NCBI GenBank assembly: GCA_045629485.1
Contig: JAZQRF010000331.1
Coordinates: forward strand, 1 to 15,094
DNA length: 15,094 nucleotides
Direction: 5' to 3'
DNA from: Pseudopedobacter sp045629485
Lineage (GTDB): Bacteria; Bacteroidota; Bacteroidia; Sphingobacteriales; Sphingobacteriaceae
Part shown: in pieces, positions 1 through 6,685 of the stretch
Numbering within the stretch: position 1 is the first letter of the stretch
Layout of the letters: each line of letters opens with the position of its first letter
Position numbers and translations under genes: made by a program
The notes under the pieces: model-generated
Seen by the model: only the letters and a program-made list of their open reading frames with translations
The model's database searches: none
Told to the model about the DNA's origin: nothing

Positions 1-869
1 ACATTCGGGAAACTCATCAATCTGGAGATGGTTTCATCTTTTAAAACACTTTCAGAAAGATCCTGGAAGAAAATATCGGCTTCCTGCTCGTAAACATCCA
101 AACCTAAATAGCCAATTTTGCCGCTTTTTAATCCACTAATCACATCCCGGGAGTTAATTAATGCTCCACGGCTGGTGTTAATAATCATCACGCCATCTTT
201 CATGTTGTCGATGGTTTCTTTGCTTATAAGGTATTGAGTTTCCGGCACCAATGGACAATGAAGAGAAATAATGTCACTTTCGGAAATTAATTGCTGTAAA
301 GAGACATAAGTAATTCCACGAGATACCAAATCCTGATTTTCATAGATGTCGTAAGCAATTACTTTACTCCCAAAGCCAATCATGATTTTTGCAAAAGATT
401 GCCCGATTAAACCAGTGCCAATCACACCAATTGTTTTTCCGTGGAGGTTAAAGCCAACTAAATGTTCTATAGAAAAATTGTTTTCTCTTACACGATTAAA
501 AGCTTTATGCGTTTTTCTATTTAGGGTTAATATAAGGGCAACAGCATGTTCAGCAACAGCTTCCGGGGAGTATGCCGGAACTCTTAATACTTTAATGTTA
601 TGTTTCTTGGCAGCGTTAATATCAATATTATTAAAGCCTGCACAACGCAGTAAAATTGCTTTTATGTTATTATTAGCAAGGGCAGCTATGGTTTGCTCAT
701 CTATTTTATCATTTACGAAAACGCAAACTGCATCGCAGCCTGTAGTGAGATTTACAGTTTTGGCGCTTAAAGCAATATCAAAATAAACAATCTCGTGTTT
801 TGCAGATTGGCTAGACTTTTTAAAGTATTCTTTATCGTATGCTTTTGTGCTAAAGAAAGCGATTTTCAT
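1..869 (-). CDS. ldhA: D-lactate dehydrogenase (fermentative, NAD-dependent), C-terminus cut by window edge
   Basis: Cytosolic enzyme that reduces pyruvate to D-lactate with NADH, regenerating NAD+. The ATG is at 869 and 289 codons are visible with no stop before the window edge; the family is usually about 330 residues, so roughly 40 are missing. The N-terminus (MKIAFFSTKAYDKEYF) and the segments RCAGFNN (75-81) and RVPAYSPEAVAEH (96-108) closely resemble E. coli LdhA. The Rossmann motif GTGLIG is at 151-156, and Asp174 ending the second strand fits NAD rather than NADP use. Catalytic Arg234 lies in NTSRGALIN and catalytic Glu263 in DVYEQE. The catalytic His should lie just beyond the edge. 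The gene is separated from metF by a terminator and so is its own unit. I see only weak promoter matches in 870-980. The family call is firm; lactate as the exact substrate is inferred from similarity. Confidence 0.93.
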   Translation of the reverse strand, partial: MKIAFFSTKAYDKEYFKKSSQSAKHEIVYFDIALSAKTVNLTTGCDAVCVFVNDKIDEQTIAALANNNIKAILLRCAGFNNIDINAAKKHNIKVLRVPAYSPEAVAEHAVALILTLNRKTHKAFNRVRENNFSIEHLVGFNLHGKTIGVIGTGLIGQSFAKIMIGFGSKVIAYDIYENQDLVSRGITYVSLQQLISESDIISLHCPLVPETQYLISKETIDNMKDGVMIINTSRGALINSRDVISGLKSGKIGYLGLDVYEQEADIFFQDLSESVLKDETISRLMSFPN

Positions 870-981
870 AGTGTTTTAATTTAGAAAGATGTGGAGGTAA
901 ATATATTGAAAACAACATGAAGAAAAAATGATTTAATCTTAGGGAACCAGATTCTCATTTGATATATATTTTACCAGCAAC

Positions 982-1009
982 AAAAAAGGCTTACCAGATA
1001 GTAAGCCTT
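982..1009 (-). terminator. Rho-independent terminator after metF
   Basis: On the minus strand a perfect 9-bp stem (AAGGCTTAC / GTAAGCCTT, plus-strand arms 986-994 and 1001-1009) with a 6-nt loop runs straight into a T-tract (982-987 read on the minus strand). It lies 7 bp after the metF stop codon and ends the metH-metF transcript ahead of ldhA. There is no T-tract in the plus direction, so it acts one way. Confidence 0.9.
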
Positions 1010-1016
1010 GCTGAGT

Positions 1017-1973
1017 TTAAAAAATAGCTTCTGCAATCTGTTTCGTTTGTGCCGGTTTGCCCATGGTATAAAAATGTAGAACGGGAGCTCCAAAGGCTAT
1101 TAATTCTTTACATTGTTTAATCATGAACTCTGTACCCACCTGTCTTACGTCTTTGGGTGTTTTACAACTTTGTACAGCTTCACTCAATTCTTCAGGAAGA
1201 TCGATATGAAAAATCTTCGGCAAAGAAATCAATTGGCCCATCGCACTAATGGGTTTTAATCCCGGTATAATGGGCACATTAATGCCATTCTCCCGGCATT
1301 TATTTACAAAATCAAAGTATTTCTGATTATCGAAAAACATTTGGGTAACAATAAAATCGGCTCCCATATCTACTTTCTTTTTAAGATAGGTAAAGTCCGT
1401 TTTAAGGTTCGGGGACTCAAAATGCTTCTCAGGATACCCTGCAACACCCACGCAGAAGTCGCTCCTGTCTGCCACTTCTACATCTTCATGTAAAAACTTA
1501 CCCGCATTGTGGTTTTTCACATGCTGAAGAAGATCTGTTGCATAACAGTGTCCGCCTGGTGTAGGAATAAAAGAAGAATCTGTTTTCCGGGCGTCTCCTC
1601 TTAATACCAGCACATTGTCTATCCCCAAGAACTGGAGGTCAATCAAGGCATTTTCTGTTTCTTCTTTAGTAAAACCGCCACAGATTAAATGCGGAACGGC
1701 GTCTACTTTGTATTTATTTAGGATAGCTGCACAAATAGCGATAGTGCCGGGACGTTTCCTGTAAGAAACTTTTTCTAATAAACCGTTTTCTTTTTCCTTA
1801 TAAATATAATCTTCTCTAAGGGAGGTTACATCTATAAAAGGAGGATTAAATTCCATTAAAGGGTCTATTGCATCATAAATTTCTTTGATGCTTTGCCCTT
1901 TAATAGGTGGTAAAAGCTCAAAAGAAAAAAGCGTTTTACCCTTGGCATTTTTTATATGATCGGTAATCTTCAT
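1017..1973 (-). CDS. metF: Methylenetetrahydrofolate reductase
   Basis: Flavoenzyme that reduces 5,10-methylene-THF to 5-methyl-THF, the methyl donor used by MetH. It has 318 residues; the E. coli enzyme has 296. One TIM-barrel domain spans nearly the whole protein. Visible family marks are FSFELLPP near residues 16-23 with Glu19 (equivalent to catalytic Glu28 of E. coli), LRGD with Asp127 (equivalent to Asp120, which contacts FAD), GVAGYPEKH, the DFIVTQMFFD strand and APVLHFYT near the C-terminus. Initiation is at the ATG at 1973. No Bacteroidota promoter is seen just upstream and no terminator separates it from metH 264 bp away, so it is probably transcribed with metH from the SAM-controlled promoter. 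A short inverted repeat precedes it at 1992-2021. It is followed by a strong terminator. Confidence 0.97.
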   Translation of the reverse strand: MKITDHIKNAKGKTLFSFELLPPIKGQSIKEIYDAIDPLMEFNPPFIDVTSLREDYIYKEKENGLLEKVSYRKRPGTIAICAAILNKYKVDAVPHLICGGFTKEETENALIDLQFLGIDNVLVLRGDARKTDSSFIPTPGGHCYATDLLQHVKNHNAGKFLHEDVEVADRSDFCVGVAGYPEKHFESPNLKTDFTYLKKKVDMGADFIVTQMFFDNQKYFDFVNKCRENGINVPIIPGLKPISAMGQLISLPKIFHIDLPEELSEAVQSCKTPKDVRQVGTEFMIKQCKELIAFGAPVLHFYTMGKPAQTKQIAEAIF

Positions 1974-1991
1974 TGTTTAGTTTGTCAGGTG

Positions 1992-2021
1992 GTTAGTTTT
2001 TAGCTAAAAGGCACTACTAAC
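1992..2021. repeat. Short inverted repeat upstream of metF
   Basis: GTTAGT (1992-1997) and ACTAAC (2016-2021) can pair across an 18-nt loop. An inner palindrome TTTTAGCTAAAA (1998-2009, with one base shared with the outer arm region) lies beside the left arm. There is no T-tract on either side, so it is not an intrinsic terminator. It might be an mRNA processing or stabilising structure in the metH-metF transcript, or chance in AT-rich sequence. Confidence 0.3.
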
Positions 2022-2057
2022 GACGCTAAGTGTGTTTTTAATTATTTTTAGTATTAA

Positions 2058-2204
2058 TTATTTTTCTTTGTAAAATCTAATAAAACCGTTGATCATCTTG
2101 CCAAGATTCTCAATTTTATCCAAACAAGTATACAGCTGTTCCCCATTTATAAATGAGAGGTCTAGATATATAACCTCTAATTCTGTGTGTTTTTGGTCTG
2201 ACAT
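2058..2204 (-). pseudogene. 48-codon ORF resembling the C-terminal tail of a four-helix-bundle (23S rRNA intervening-sequence type) protein
   Basis: An ATG-started ORF lies between metH (33 bp upstream) and metF (84 bp downstream) on the same strand. The peptide begins MSDQKHTELEVIYLDLSFIN and ends KIENLGKMINGFIRFYKEK. From memory of the family, intact four-helix-bundle proteins of about 115-125 residues end with an ELExxLxLAxxLxYI segment, then a helix with ExxxLxxMLNGLIKxL. Both parts are recognisable here, with a few residues lost in the first. The N-terminal two-thirds is absent: an in-frame TGA lies five codons before the ATG, and metH coding sequence lies just beyond. It is therefore best read as a decayed remnant left by deletion, although a functional small protein co-transcribed with metH and metF cannot be excluded. 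The start has no clear Shine-Dalgarno sequence. No search was run. Confidence 0.45.
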
Positions 2205-2237
2205 CTTTATTATTAATCAAGCCTAACAACTAACCAA

Positions 2238-5200
2238 CTAGTATCCCAAATTCGGGCTCAACCACCTCTCAGTCGTTTCCAGATCCATTCCTTTTCTTGC
2301 TGAATAATCTTCTACCTGGTCTTTATTGATCTTACCTAATCCAAAATATCTTGATTCAGGATGTGAAAAATAGAAACCACTCACGGCAGCAGTTGGATAC
2401 ATGGCAAAGCTTTCTGTTAAGTAAATCCCGGTTGCTTTCTCCGCATCTAAAATATGAAATAAAGTTGCTTTTTCAGTATGGTCGGGGCAGGCAGGATATC
2501 CCGGAGCCGGTCTTATCCCCTGGTATTTCTCTTTAATTAATTCCTCGTTGCTTAACGTCTCTTCTTTAGCATAAGGCCAATACTCTTTTCTTACCAGCTC
2601 ATGTAATCTTTCGGCAAAGGCTTCTGCTAAACGGTCTGCCAAAGCTTTGGTCATTATACTGTTATAATCGTCATGATCGGCTTCAAACTCAGCCACTAGC
2701 TCATCACAGCCAATTCCTGTGGTAACTGCAAAACCTCCAAAATAATCTTGTATACCTGTTTCTTTAGGGGCAATAAAATCAGAAAGGGCATAATAAGGCT
2801 CCCCTTTCGGTTTTTCAACTTGCTGACGTAAAGTATGAATCCTGGTTGTTGTATTGTCATCCAGCTTTAGCTCAATATCATCATGGTCAATAGTATTCGC
2901 AGGCCAAAAACCAAAAACAGCTTTTGCCTTTAATAATTTTTCGTCCACAATGCGTTGCAGTAGCCGCTGAGCATCATCAAATAATTTTTTAGCTTCAACA
3001 CCAACAAACTGGTCGTCAAATATTTTAGGATAAGATCCTCTTAATTCCCAGGTGTGGAAAAAAGGAGTCCAGTCTATATAAGGAACCAGTTCTTCCAGCG
3101 GATAATCATCAAAAACTTTCGTTCCTGTAAATTTCGGAGCAGGTGCTACCGGTTTAGTCCAGTCAATTTTGTACTTCTCATTCCTCGCTTCGGCTATAGG
3201 CTTTAAGTTTTTTTCTACTTTCTTGCGGTTATAGTTTTCGCGGGTTGTTGCATAATCCGATTTAATTTTCCGGATGTAAGCTTCCTTCGTTTCCGGATTT
3301 AATAAATCACTGGCAACCGTAACGCTCCTTGATGCGTCTAAAACGTGTACAGCTGCACCATGATAATGCGGGTCTACTTTTACAGCAGTATGTATTCTTG
3401 AAGTAGTTGCGCCTCCAATTAATAAAGGGATATCAAATCCTTCACGTTCCATTTCTTTGGCAAAATGAACCATCTCGTCTAAAGACGGAGTGATTAATCC
3501 GCTCAATCCGATAATATCAACGTTATGTTTTCTTGCCTCTTCAATAATTCTATTGGCTGGCACCATCACTCCCAAATCTATAATTTCGAAGTTATTACAA
3601 GCCAGTACTACACCTACAATATTTTTCCCGATATCATGTACGTCGCCTTTAACGGTAGCCATCAGCACTTTTCCTGCACTGCTGCTCTCGCCTTCAACTT
3701 TTTCTGCTTCAATATAAGGCATCAAAATAGCAACAGCTTTTTTCATTACCCTTGCAGATTTTACTACCTGTGGCAGAAACATCTTTCCTGCACCAAAAAG
3801 ATCTCCTACAATTCCCATTCCGGCCATCAAAGGTCCCTCAATGACTTCCAGAGGCCTTGGATATTGTAATCTTGCTTCTTCTACATCAGTATCTAAATAG
3901 TCGATAATTCCCTTTACCAAAGAATGAGATAATCTTTCTTCTACTGTTCCTTTTCGCCATTCTTCATCTTTTACAACTGCTTTACCCTTGTTTTTTACAG
4001 TCTCTGCAAAATCAACCAATATTTCAGTAGCATCCGGGCGACGGTTTAGTAAAACATCTTCTACTTTTATTAATAGTTCGGGCTCTATTTGCTCATAAAC
4101 TTCCAGCATTCCGGCGTTAACGATCCCCATGTCTAGACCAGCCTTAATGGCATGGTATAAAAAAGCGGAGTGCATGGCTTCCCTTACAGGATTATTCCCT
4201 CTAAAAGAGAACGAAATATTAGATACTCCGCCGCTTACTTTTGCATAAGGAAGGTTCTCTTTTATCCAGCGTGTGGCATTAATAAAATCTACTGCATAGT
4301 TGTTGTGCTCTTCTAAGCCGGTACCAACTGTTAAAATATTGGGGTCGAAGATGATGTCCTGAGGCGGGAAATTCACTTCGTTTACCAATATATCGTAAGA
4401 ACGCTTGCAAATTTCTTTCCTTCGCTCTAAGTTATCTGCCTGCCCGTTTTCATCAAAAGCCATCACAACAGTAGCTGCACCGTATTGTTTAATCTTATGT
4501 GCGTATTCTTTAAATTTTTCTTCTCCTTCTTTTAAAGAAATAGAGTTTACGATTCCTTTACCCTGTAAACATTTTAAACCCGCTTCAATTACAGTCCATT
4601 TAGAAGAATCCACCATGATAGGTAGCTTACAGATATCCGGCTCTGCTCCAATCAGGTTTAAAAACTTGGTCATAGCGGCTTCAGAATCAATCATCCCTTC
4701 ATCCATGTTCACGTCGATGATTTGTGCACCACCTTCTACCTGCTGGCGGGCCACTGATAATGCTGCTTCGTAATCTCCGCTTAAAATCAATTTAGAGAAT
4801 TTTGGAGAACCGGTAATATTGGTACGTTCGCCAATATTAATGAACATGGTTTCAGGCTTTACATTAAAAGCTTCCAGTCCAGATAACCTCATGTAAGGTT
4901 CCTGTTCTGCTGGTTGCCTTACAGGATATTTTGCTGCCTTAAGAGCCATTTTGTTGATGTGCTGCGGTGTAGTACCGCAACAGCCGCCAATAATGTTCAC
5001 AAAACCAGATGCCAGGAAATCGTCTACCAAATCGGCAGTTTCATCCGGAGTTTCGTCATATTGGCCAAACTCATTAGGCAAGCCGGCATTCGGATAAGCA
5101 GAAACATATACATCGGCAAGGCCCGAAAGTTCCTGTATATAAGGACGCATATCTTTTGCGCCTAAAGCACAATTTAAGCCTATGGAAAGCAAGTCGCCAT

Positions 5201-5891
5201 GGCGCATAGAGTTCCAGAAAGCCTCTGTGGTTTGGCCGGATAATGTTCTGCCTGATGCATCAGTAATGGTACCGGAAATCATGATCTCCAGTTTTTTACC
5301 AATTACTTTCTCGTATTTTTTAATAGCAAAAATGGCCGCTTTTGCATTTAGTGTATCAAAAATGGTCTCTATTAAAAGAATGTCGCAACCGCCATCAACC
5401 AAGCCTCTTACCTGTTCGTAATAAGCAGCTTCCAGTTCGTCAAAAGTGATGGCTCGGTAGCCCGGATCGTTAACATCCGGTGATAAAGATAAAGTTCTGT
5501 TGGTTGGGCCAATAGCGCCTGCAACGAAACGAGGTTTATCAGGGTTTAAAGCTGTAATTTCGGCAGCAACTTCCAACGCAATTCTAGCTCCTTCATAGCT
5601 TAGTTCGTAAGCCAGATCTTCCATCTGGTAATCGGCCATAGAAATACGCTGTGTACTAAAGGTATTGGTCTCAATAATATCGGCACCAGCCTCTAAATAT
5701 TCTTTATGAATAGCTTTGATGATATCCGGACGGGTAAGGTTAAGCAAATCGTTATTGCCCTTCACATCACATGGATGATCTTTAAACCGCTCTCCCCGGA
5801 AATCTTCTTCCGTTAAGGTATAGCGCTGGATCATGGTTCCCATGGCACCATCAATTACTAAAATTCTTTTCTTTAATTCTTCTCTGATCAT
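2238..5891 (-). CDS. metH: Cobalamin-dependent methionine synthase
   Basis: Cytosolic enzyme that transfers a methyl group from 5-methyl-THF to homocysteine through methylcobalamin. At 1217 residues it is full length (E. coli 1227). Domain order is complete. The homocysteine-binding barrel (about 1-325) has zinc ligands Cys241 in GLNCALGA and Cys304/Cys305 in GGCCGTTP. The methyl-THF-binding barrel (about 345-610) contains NIGERTNITGS and DVNMDEGMIDSEAAM. The cap helices (about 645-735) are followed by the B12 domain (about 740-875), with GDVHDIGKNIV carrying the cobalt ligand His752 and the SGLITPSLDEM and IGGATTS loops. The reactivation (AdoMet) domain (about 900-1217) includes RPAPGYPACPDH at 1127-1138. 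The start at 5891 gives the expected N-terminus MIREELKKRILVIDGAMGT. It is preceded by a SAM-I riboswitch and followed by metF in the same direction. No missing key residue was noticed. Confidence 0.98.
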   Translation of the reverse strand: MIREELKKRILVIDGAMGTMIQRYTLTEEDFRGERFKDHPCDVKGNNDLLNLTRPDIIKAIHKEYLEAGADIIETNTFSTQRISMADYQMEDLAYELSYEGARIALEVAAEITALNPDKPRFVAGAIGPTNRTLSLSPDVNDPGYRAITFDELEAAYYEQVRGLVDGGCDILLIETIFDTLNAKAAIFAIKKYEKVIGKKLEIMISGTITDASGRTLSGQTTEAFWNSMRHGDLLSIGLNCALGAKDMRPYIQELSGLADVYVSAYPNAGLPNEFGQYDETPDETADLVDDFLASGFVNIIGGCCGTTPQHINKMALKAAKYPVRQPAEQEPYMRLSGLEAFNVKPETMFINIGERTNITGSPKFSKLILSGDYEAALSVARQQVEGGAQIIDVNMDEGMIDSEAAMTKFLNLIGAEPDICKLPIMVDSSKWTVIEAGLKCLQGKGIVNSISLKEGEEKFKEYAHKIKQYGAATVVMAFDENGQADNLERRKEICKRSYDILVNEVNFPPQDIIFDPNILTVGTGLEEHNNYAVDFINATRWIKENLPYAKVSGGVSNISFSFRGNNPVREAMHSAFLYHAIKAGLDMGIVNAGMLEVYEQIEPELLIKVEDVLLNRRPDATEILVDFAETVKNKGKAVVKDEEWRKGTVEERLSHSLVKGIIDYLDTDVEEARLQYPRPLEVIEGPLMAGMGIVGDLFGAGKMFLPQVVKSARVMKKAVAILMPYIEAEKVEGESSSAGKVLMATVKGDVHDIGKNIVGVVLACNNFEIIDLGVMVPANRIIEEARKHNVDIIGLSGLITPSLDEMVHFAKEMEREGFDIPLLIGGATTSRIHTAVKVDPHYHGAAVHVLDASRSVTVASDLLNPETKEAYIRKIKSDYATTRENYNRKKVEKNLKPIAEARNEKYKIDWTKPVAPAPKFTGTKVFDDYPLEELVPYIDWTPFFHTWELRGSYPKIFDDQFVGVEAKKLFDDAQRLLQRIVDEKLLKAKAVFGFWPANTIDHDDIELKLDDNTTTRIHTLRQQVEKPKGEPYYALSDFIAPKETGIQDYFGGFAVTTGIGCDELVAEFEADHDDYNSIMTKALADRLAEAFAERLHELVRKEYWPYAKEETLSNEELIKEKYQGIRPAPGYPACPDHTEKATLFHILDAEKATGIYLTESFAMYPTAAVSGFYFSHPESRYFGLGKINKDQVEDYSARKGMDLETTERWLSPNLGY

Positions 5892-5918
5892 TTCTTTTAG
5901 ATATGAGACGGGAGACAG

Positions 5919-5974
5919 GAGATAGGAGAATATTGAAAGGCATGATAGGCCTCAATTCTCAAATCAAATATCTC
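5919..5974 (-). repeat. Long imperfect hairpin in low-complexity metH leader
   Basis: Read on the minus strand, GAGATA (5974-5969), GAGAATTG (5960-5953) and AGGC (5952-5949) can pair with GCCT (5941-5938), CAATATTCTC (5935-5926) and TATCTC (5924-5919). The apical loop has 7 nt and the internal loops are uneven. The surroundings (5898-5985) are a degenerate run of GAGA/TTTGAGA units on one side and CTCCT/GTCTC units on the other. It ends about 27 nt before the metH ATG. Its function is unknown. It may be a copy of a dispersed low-complexity repeat or part of the riboswitch output. The pairing is visible, but stability was not computed. Confidence 0.4.
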
Positions 5975-5996
5975 AAACTCTTAAATGCTTATTTAG

Positions 5997-6025
5997 AAAA
6001 GTCCGGTTTTTTAGCTTTGACTTTT
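5997..6025 (-). terminator. Possible SAM-dependent attenuator hairpin downstream of the riboswitch
   Basis: Immediately after the aptamer the minus strand reads AAAAGTC (6025-6019), a 15-nt loop, then GACTTTT (6003-5997) followed by CT. The 7-bp stem has only two G-C pairs, and its T residues are partly inside the stem, so as a terminator it is weak. Its 3' arm overlaps a stretch (about 5987-6001) that can instead pair with the 5' strand of aptamer helix P1, which is the arrangement expected of an attenuator. The role is inferred. Confidence 0.4.
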
Positions 6026-6026
6026 A

Positions 6027-6128
6027 CTTATCTTCCTCTAAACTAGTTTTTAGAGTAGAATTTAGCACCTTGTAAGCACAGGTTGCTAAGACATCGTTGG
6101 GTCTAATCCCTCCGTCTTTCTTTATAAG
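6027..6128 (-). ncRNA. SAM-I (S-box) riboswitch controlling metH-metF
   Basis: The minus strand between the promoter and metH carries the S-box core in order. P1 is CTTAT (6128-6124) with ATAAG (6031-6027). The kink-turn and P2 sequence GACGGAGGGATTAGACCC is followed by GATGTCTTAGCAACC, with AGAC/GTCT and GGG/CCC pairs. The P3 hairpin ACCT...AGGT is next, then the conserved GGTGCTAAATTC joining region and a P4 hairpin CTCTAAA...TTTAGAG. This class binds S-adenosylmethionine and normally lowers expression of methionine and SAM genes, which fits metH and metF downstream. The predicted transcription start lies at about the first base of P1. It is a standard S-box, not the cobalamin element sometimes found before metH. 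Confidence 0.92.
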
Positions 6129-6133
6129 CGTTG

Positions 6134-6165
6134 CAAAGGTGCAACATAGTTTGATCAAAAGCAAA
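6134..6165 (-). promoter_or_regulatory. Promoter for the riboswitch-metH-metF transcript
   Basis: On the minus strand TTTG (6165-6162) is followed after 20 nt by CACCTTTG (6141-6134), close to the Bacteroidota sigma consensus TTTG-N19-21-TAnnTTTG; the first base of the -7 box departs from it. A start about 6 nt downstream would fall near 6128, the first base of riboswitch helix P1, so the leader begins with the aptamer. The promoter overlaps the one for the divergent gene at 6212. A perfect palindrome TTTGATCAAA (6150-6159) lies in the spacer. Confidence 0.65.
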
Positions 6166-6178
6166 TTTTCTAATTTTG
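6150..6178 (+). promoter_or_regulatory. Promoter for the PH-like membrane protein gene
   Basis: TTTG (6150-6153), a 17-nt spacer and TAATTTTG (6171-6178) match the Bacteroidota pattern; the -7 box is perfect and the spacer slightly short. It would give a leader of about 25-30 nt before the ATG at 6212. The TTG that would extend the ORF to 6176 is the end of this -7 box, which argues against that start. The -33 box of the divergent metH promoter lies inside this promoter, so polymerase probably cannot occupy both at once. Confidence 0.5.
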
Positions 6179-6211
6179 AAGACTATTAAAATTGCGCTAT
6201 TTTTATTAAAT

Positions 6212-6685
6212 ATGAAATACGATAAAACTCAGATTGGATGGTTTCTAATAGCCGTTTTTCTTTTAATTATTTTTAGTGTTTCCATTGCTTATTTTAAGCA
6301 AGTTGGAGCAAGGCCCTTAACAGAAAATGCATATTATACTTTACTCTTCCTATTTATTGCTTTATTATTGCTTTTATATAAATTGAGAATAAAAGTTGAC
6401 GATAAAGGGATTCGCATTATATACGGGATAGGATTAATAAGATTCACGATAAATCCTGAGAAGATAAATTATGTGAAGGAAACAAAAACTTCTCTTTTGT
6501 ATGGATGGGGAATAAGGTTTATCCCTGGAGGGATGTTGTATAATATTCAGGGGACAAAAAGCGTGGAGCTATCTTATTTTAAAAATGAAACTAAAAGTAA
6601 AATTGTTAGAATTGGATCTGCAGACTGTCAAAACCTGATGAAGGCTATTAAAGAAAGGTATAACGCGTCTACGTTAACAGTCTAG
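6212..6685 (+). CDS. Small membrane protein with a bacterial PH-like domain, function unknown
   Basis: 157 residues from the ATG at 6212. The reading frame stays open to a TTG at 6176, but that TTG belongs to a promoter -7 box. Two hydrophobic segments (about 10-28 and 41-57) flank a short loop and should form a membrane hairpin. The cytoplasmic part (about 58-150) has alternating strands (KLRIKVDDKGIRIIYGIG, then FTINPEKINYVKE) and ends with a helix (CQNLMKAIKERY), the pattern of bacterial PH-like domains attached to membrane hairpins. No catalytic motif is visible. It stands alone between a divergent metH unit and a convergent gene, and its TAG stop overlaps the stop of that convergent gene in the palindrome CTAG. 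The PH-like assignment is by pattern only; it could be another small beta-rich domain. Confidence 0.75.
   Translation: MKYDKTQIGWFLIAVFLLIIFSVSIAYFKQVGARPLTENAYYTLLFLFIALLLLLYKLRIKVDDKGIRIIYGIGLIRFTINPEKINYVKETKTSLLYGWGIRFIPGGMLYNIQGTKSVELSYFKNETKSKIVRIGSADCQNLMKAIKERYNASTLTV

Noticed and set aside
382..786. 134-codon plus-strand ORF
   Set aside because: It lies antisense inside ldhA, whose protein is fully recognisable on the other strand; the antisense peptide has no family marks.
4405..4773. 122-codon plus-strand ORF inside metH
   Set aside because: Antisense to the conserved methyl-THF domain of metH; no start signal or family similarity.
5898..5985. CRISPR-like repeats in the GAGA/TTTGAGA tract
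   Set aside because: Units are only 5-8 nt, degenerate, without equal spacers; it is low-complexity sequence with an imperfect hairpin.
5892..6128. Cobalamin riboswitch upstream of B12-dependent metH
   Set aside because: The leader carries the full SAM-I core (GGAGGGA, GCAACC, GGTGCTAAATTC and P1/P2/P3/P4 pairs); no B12-box sequence was seen.
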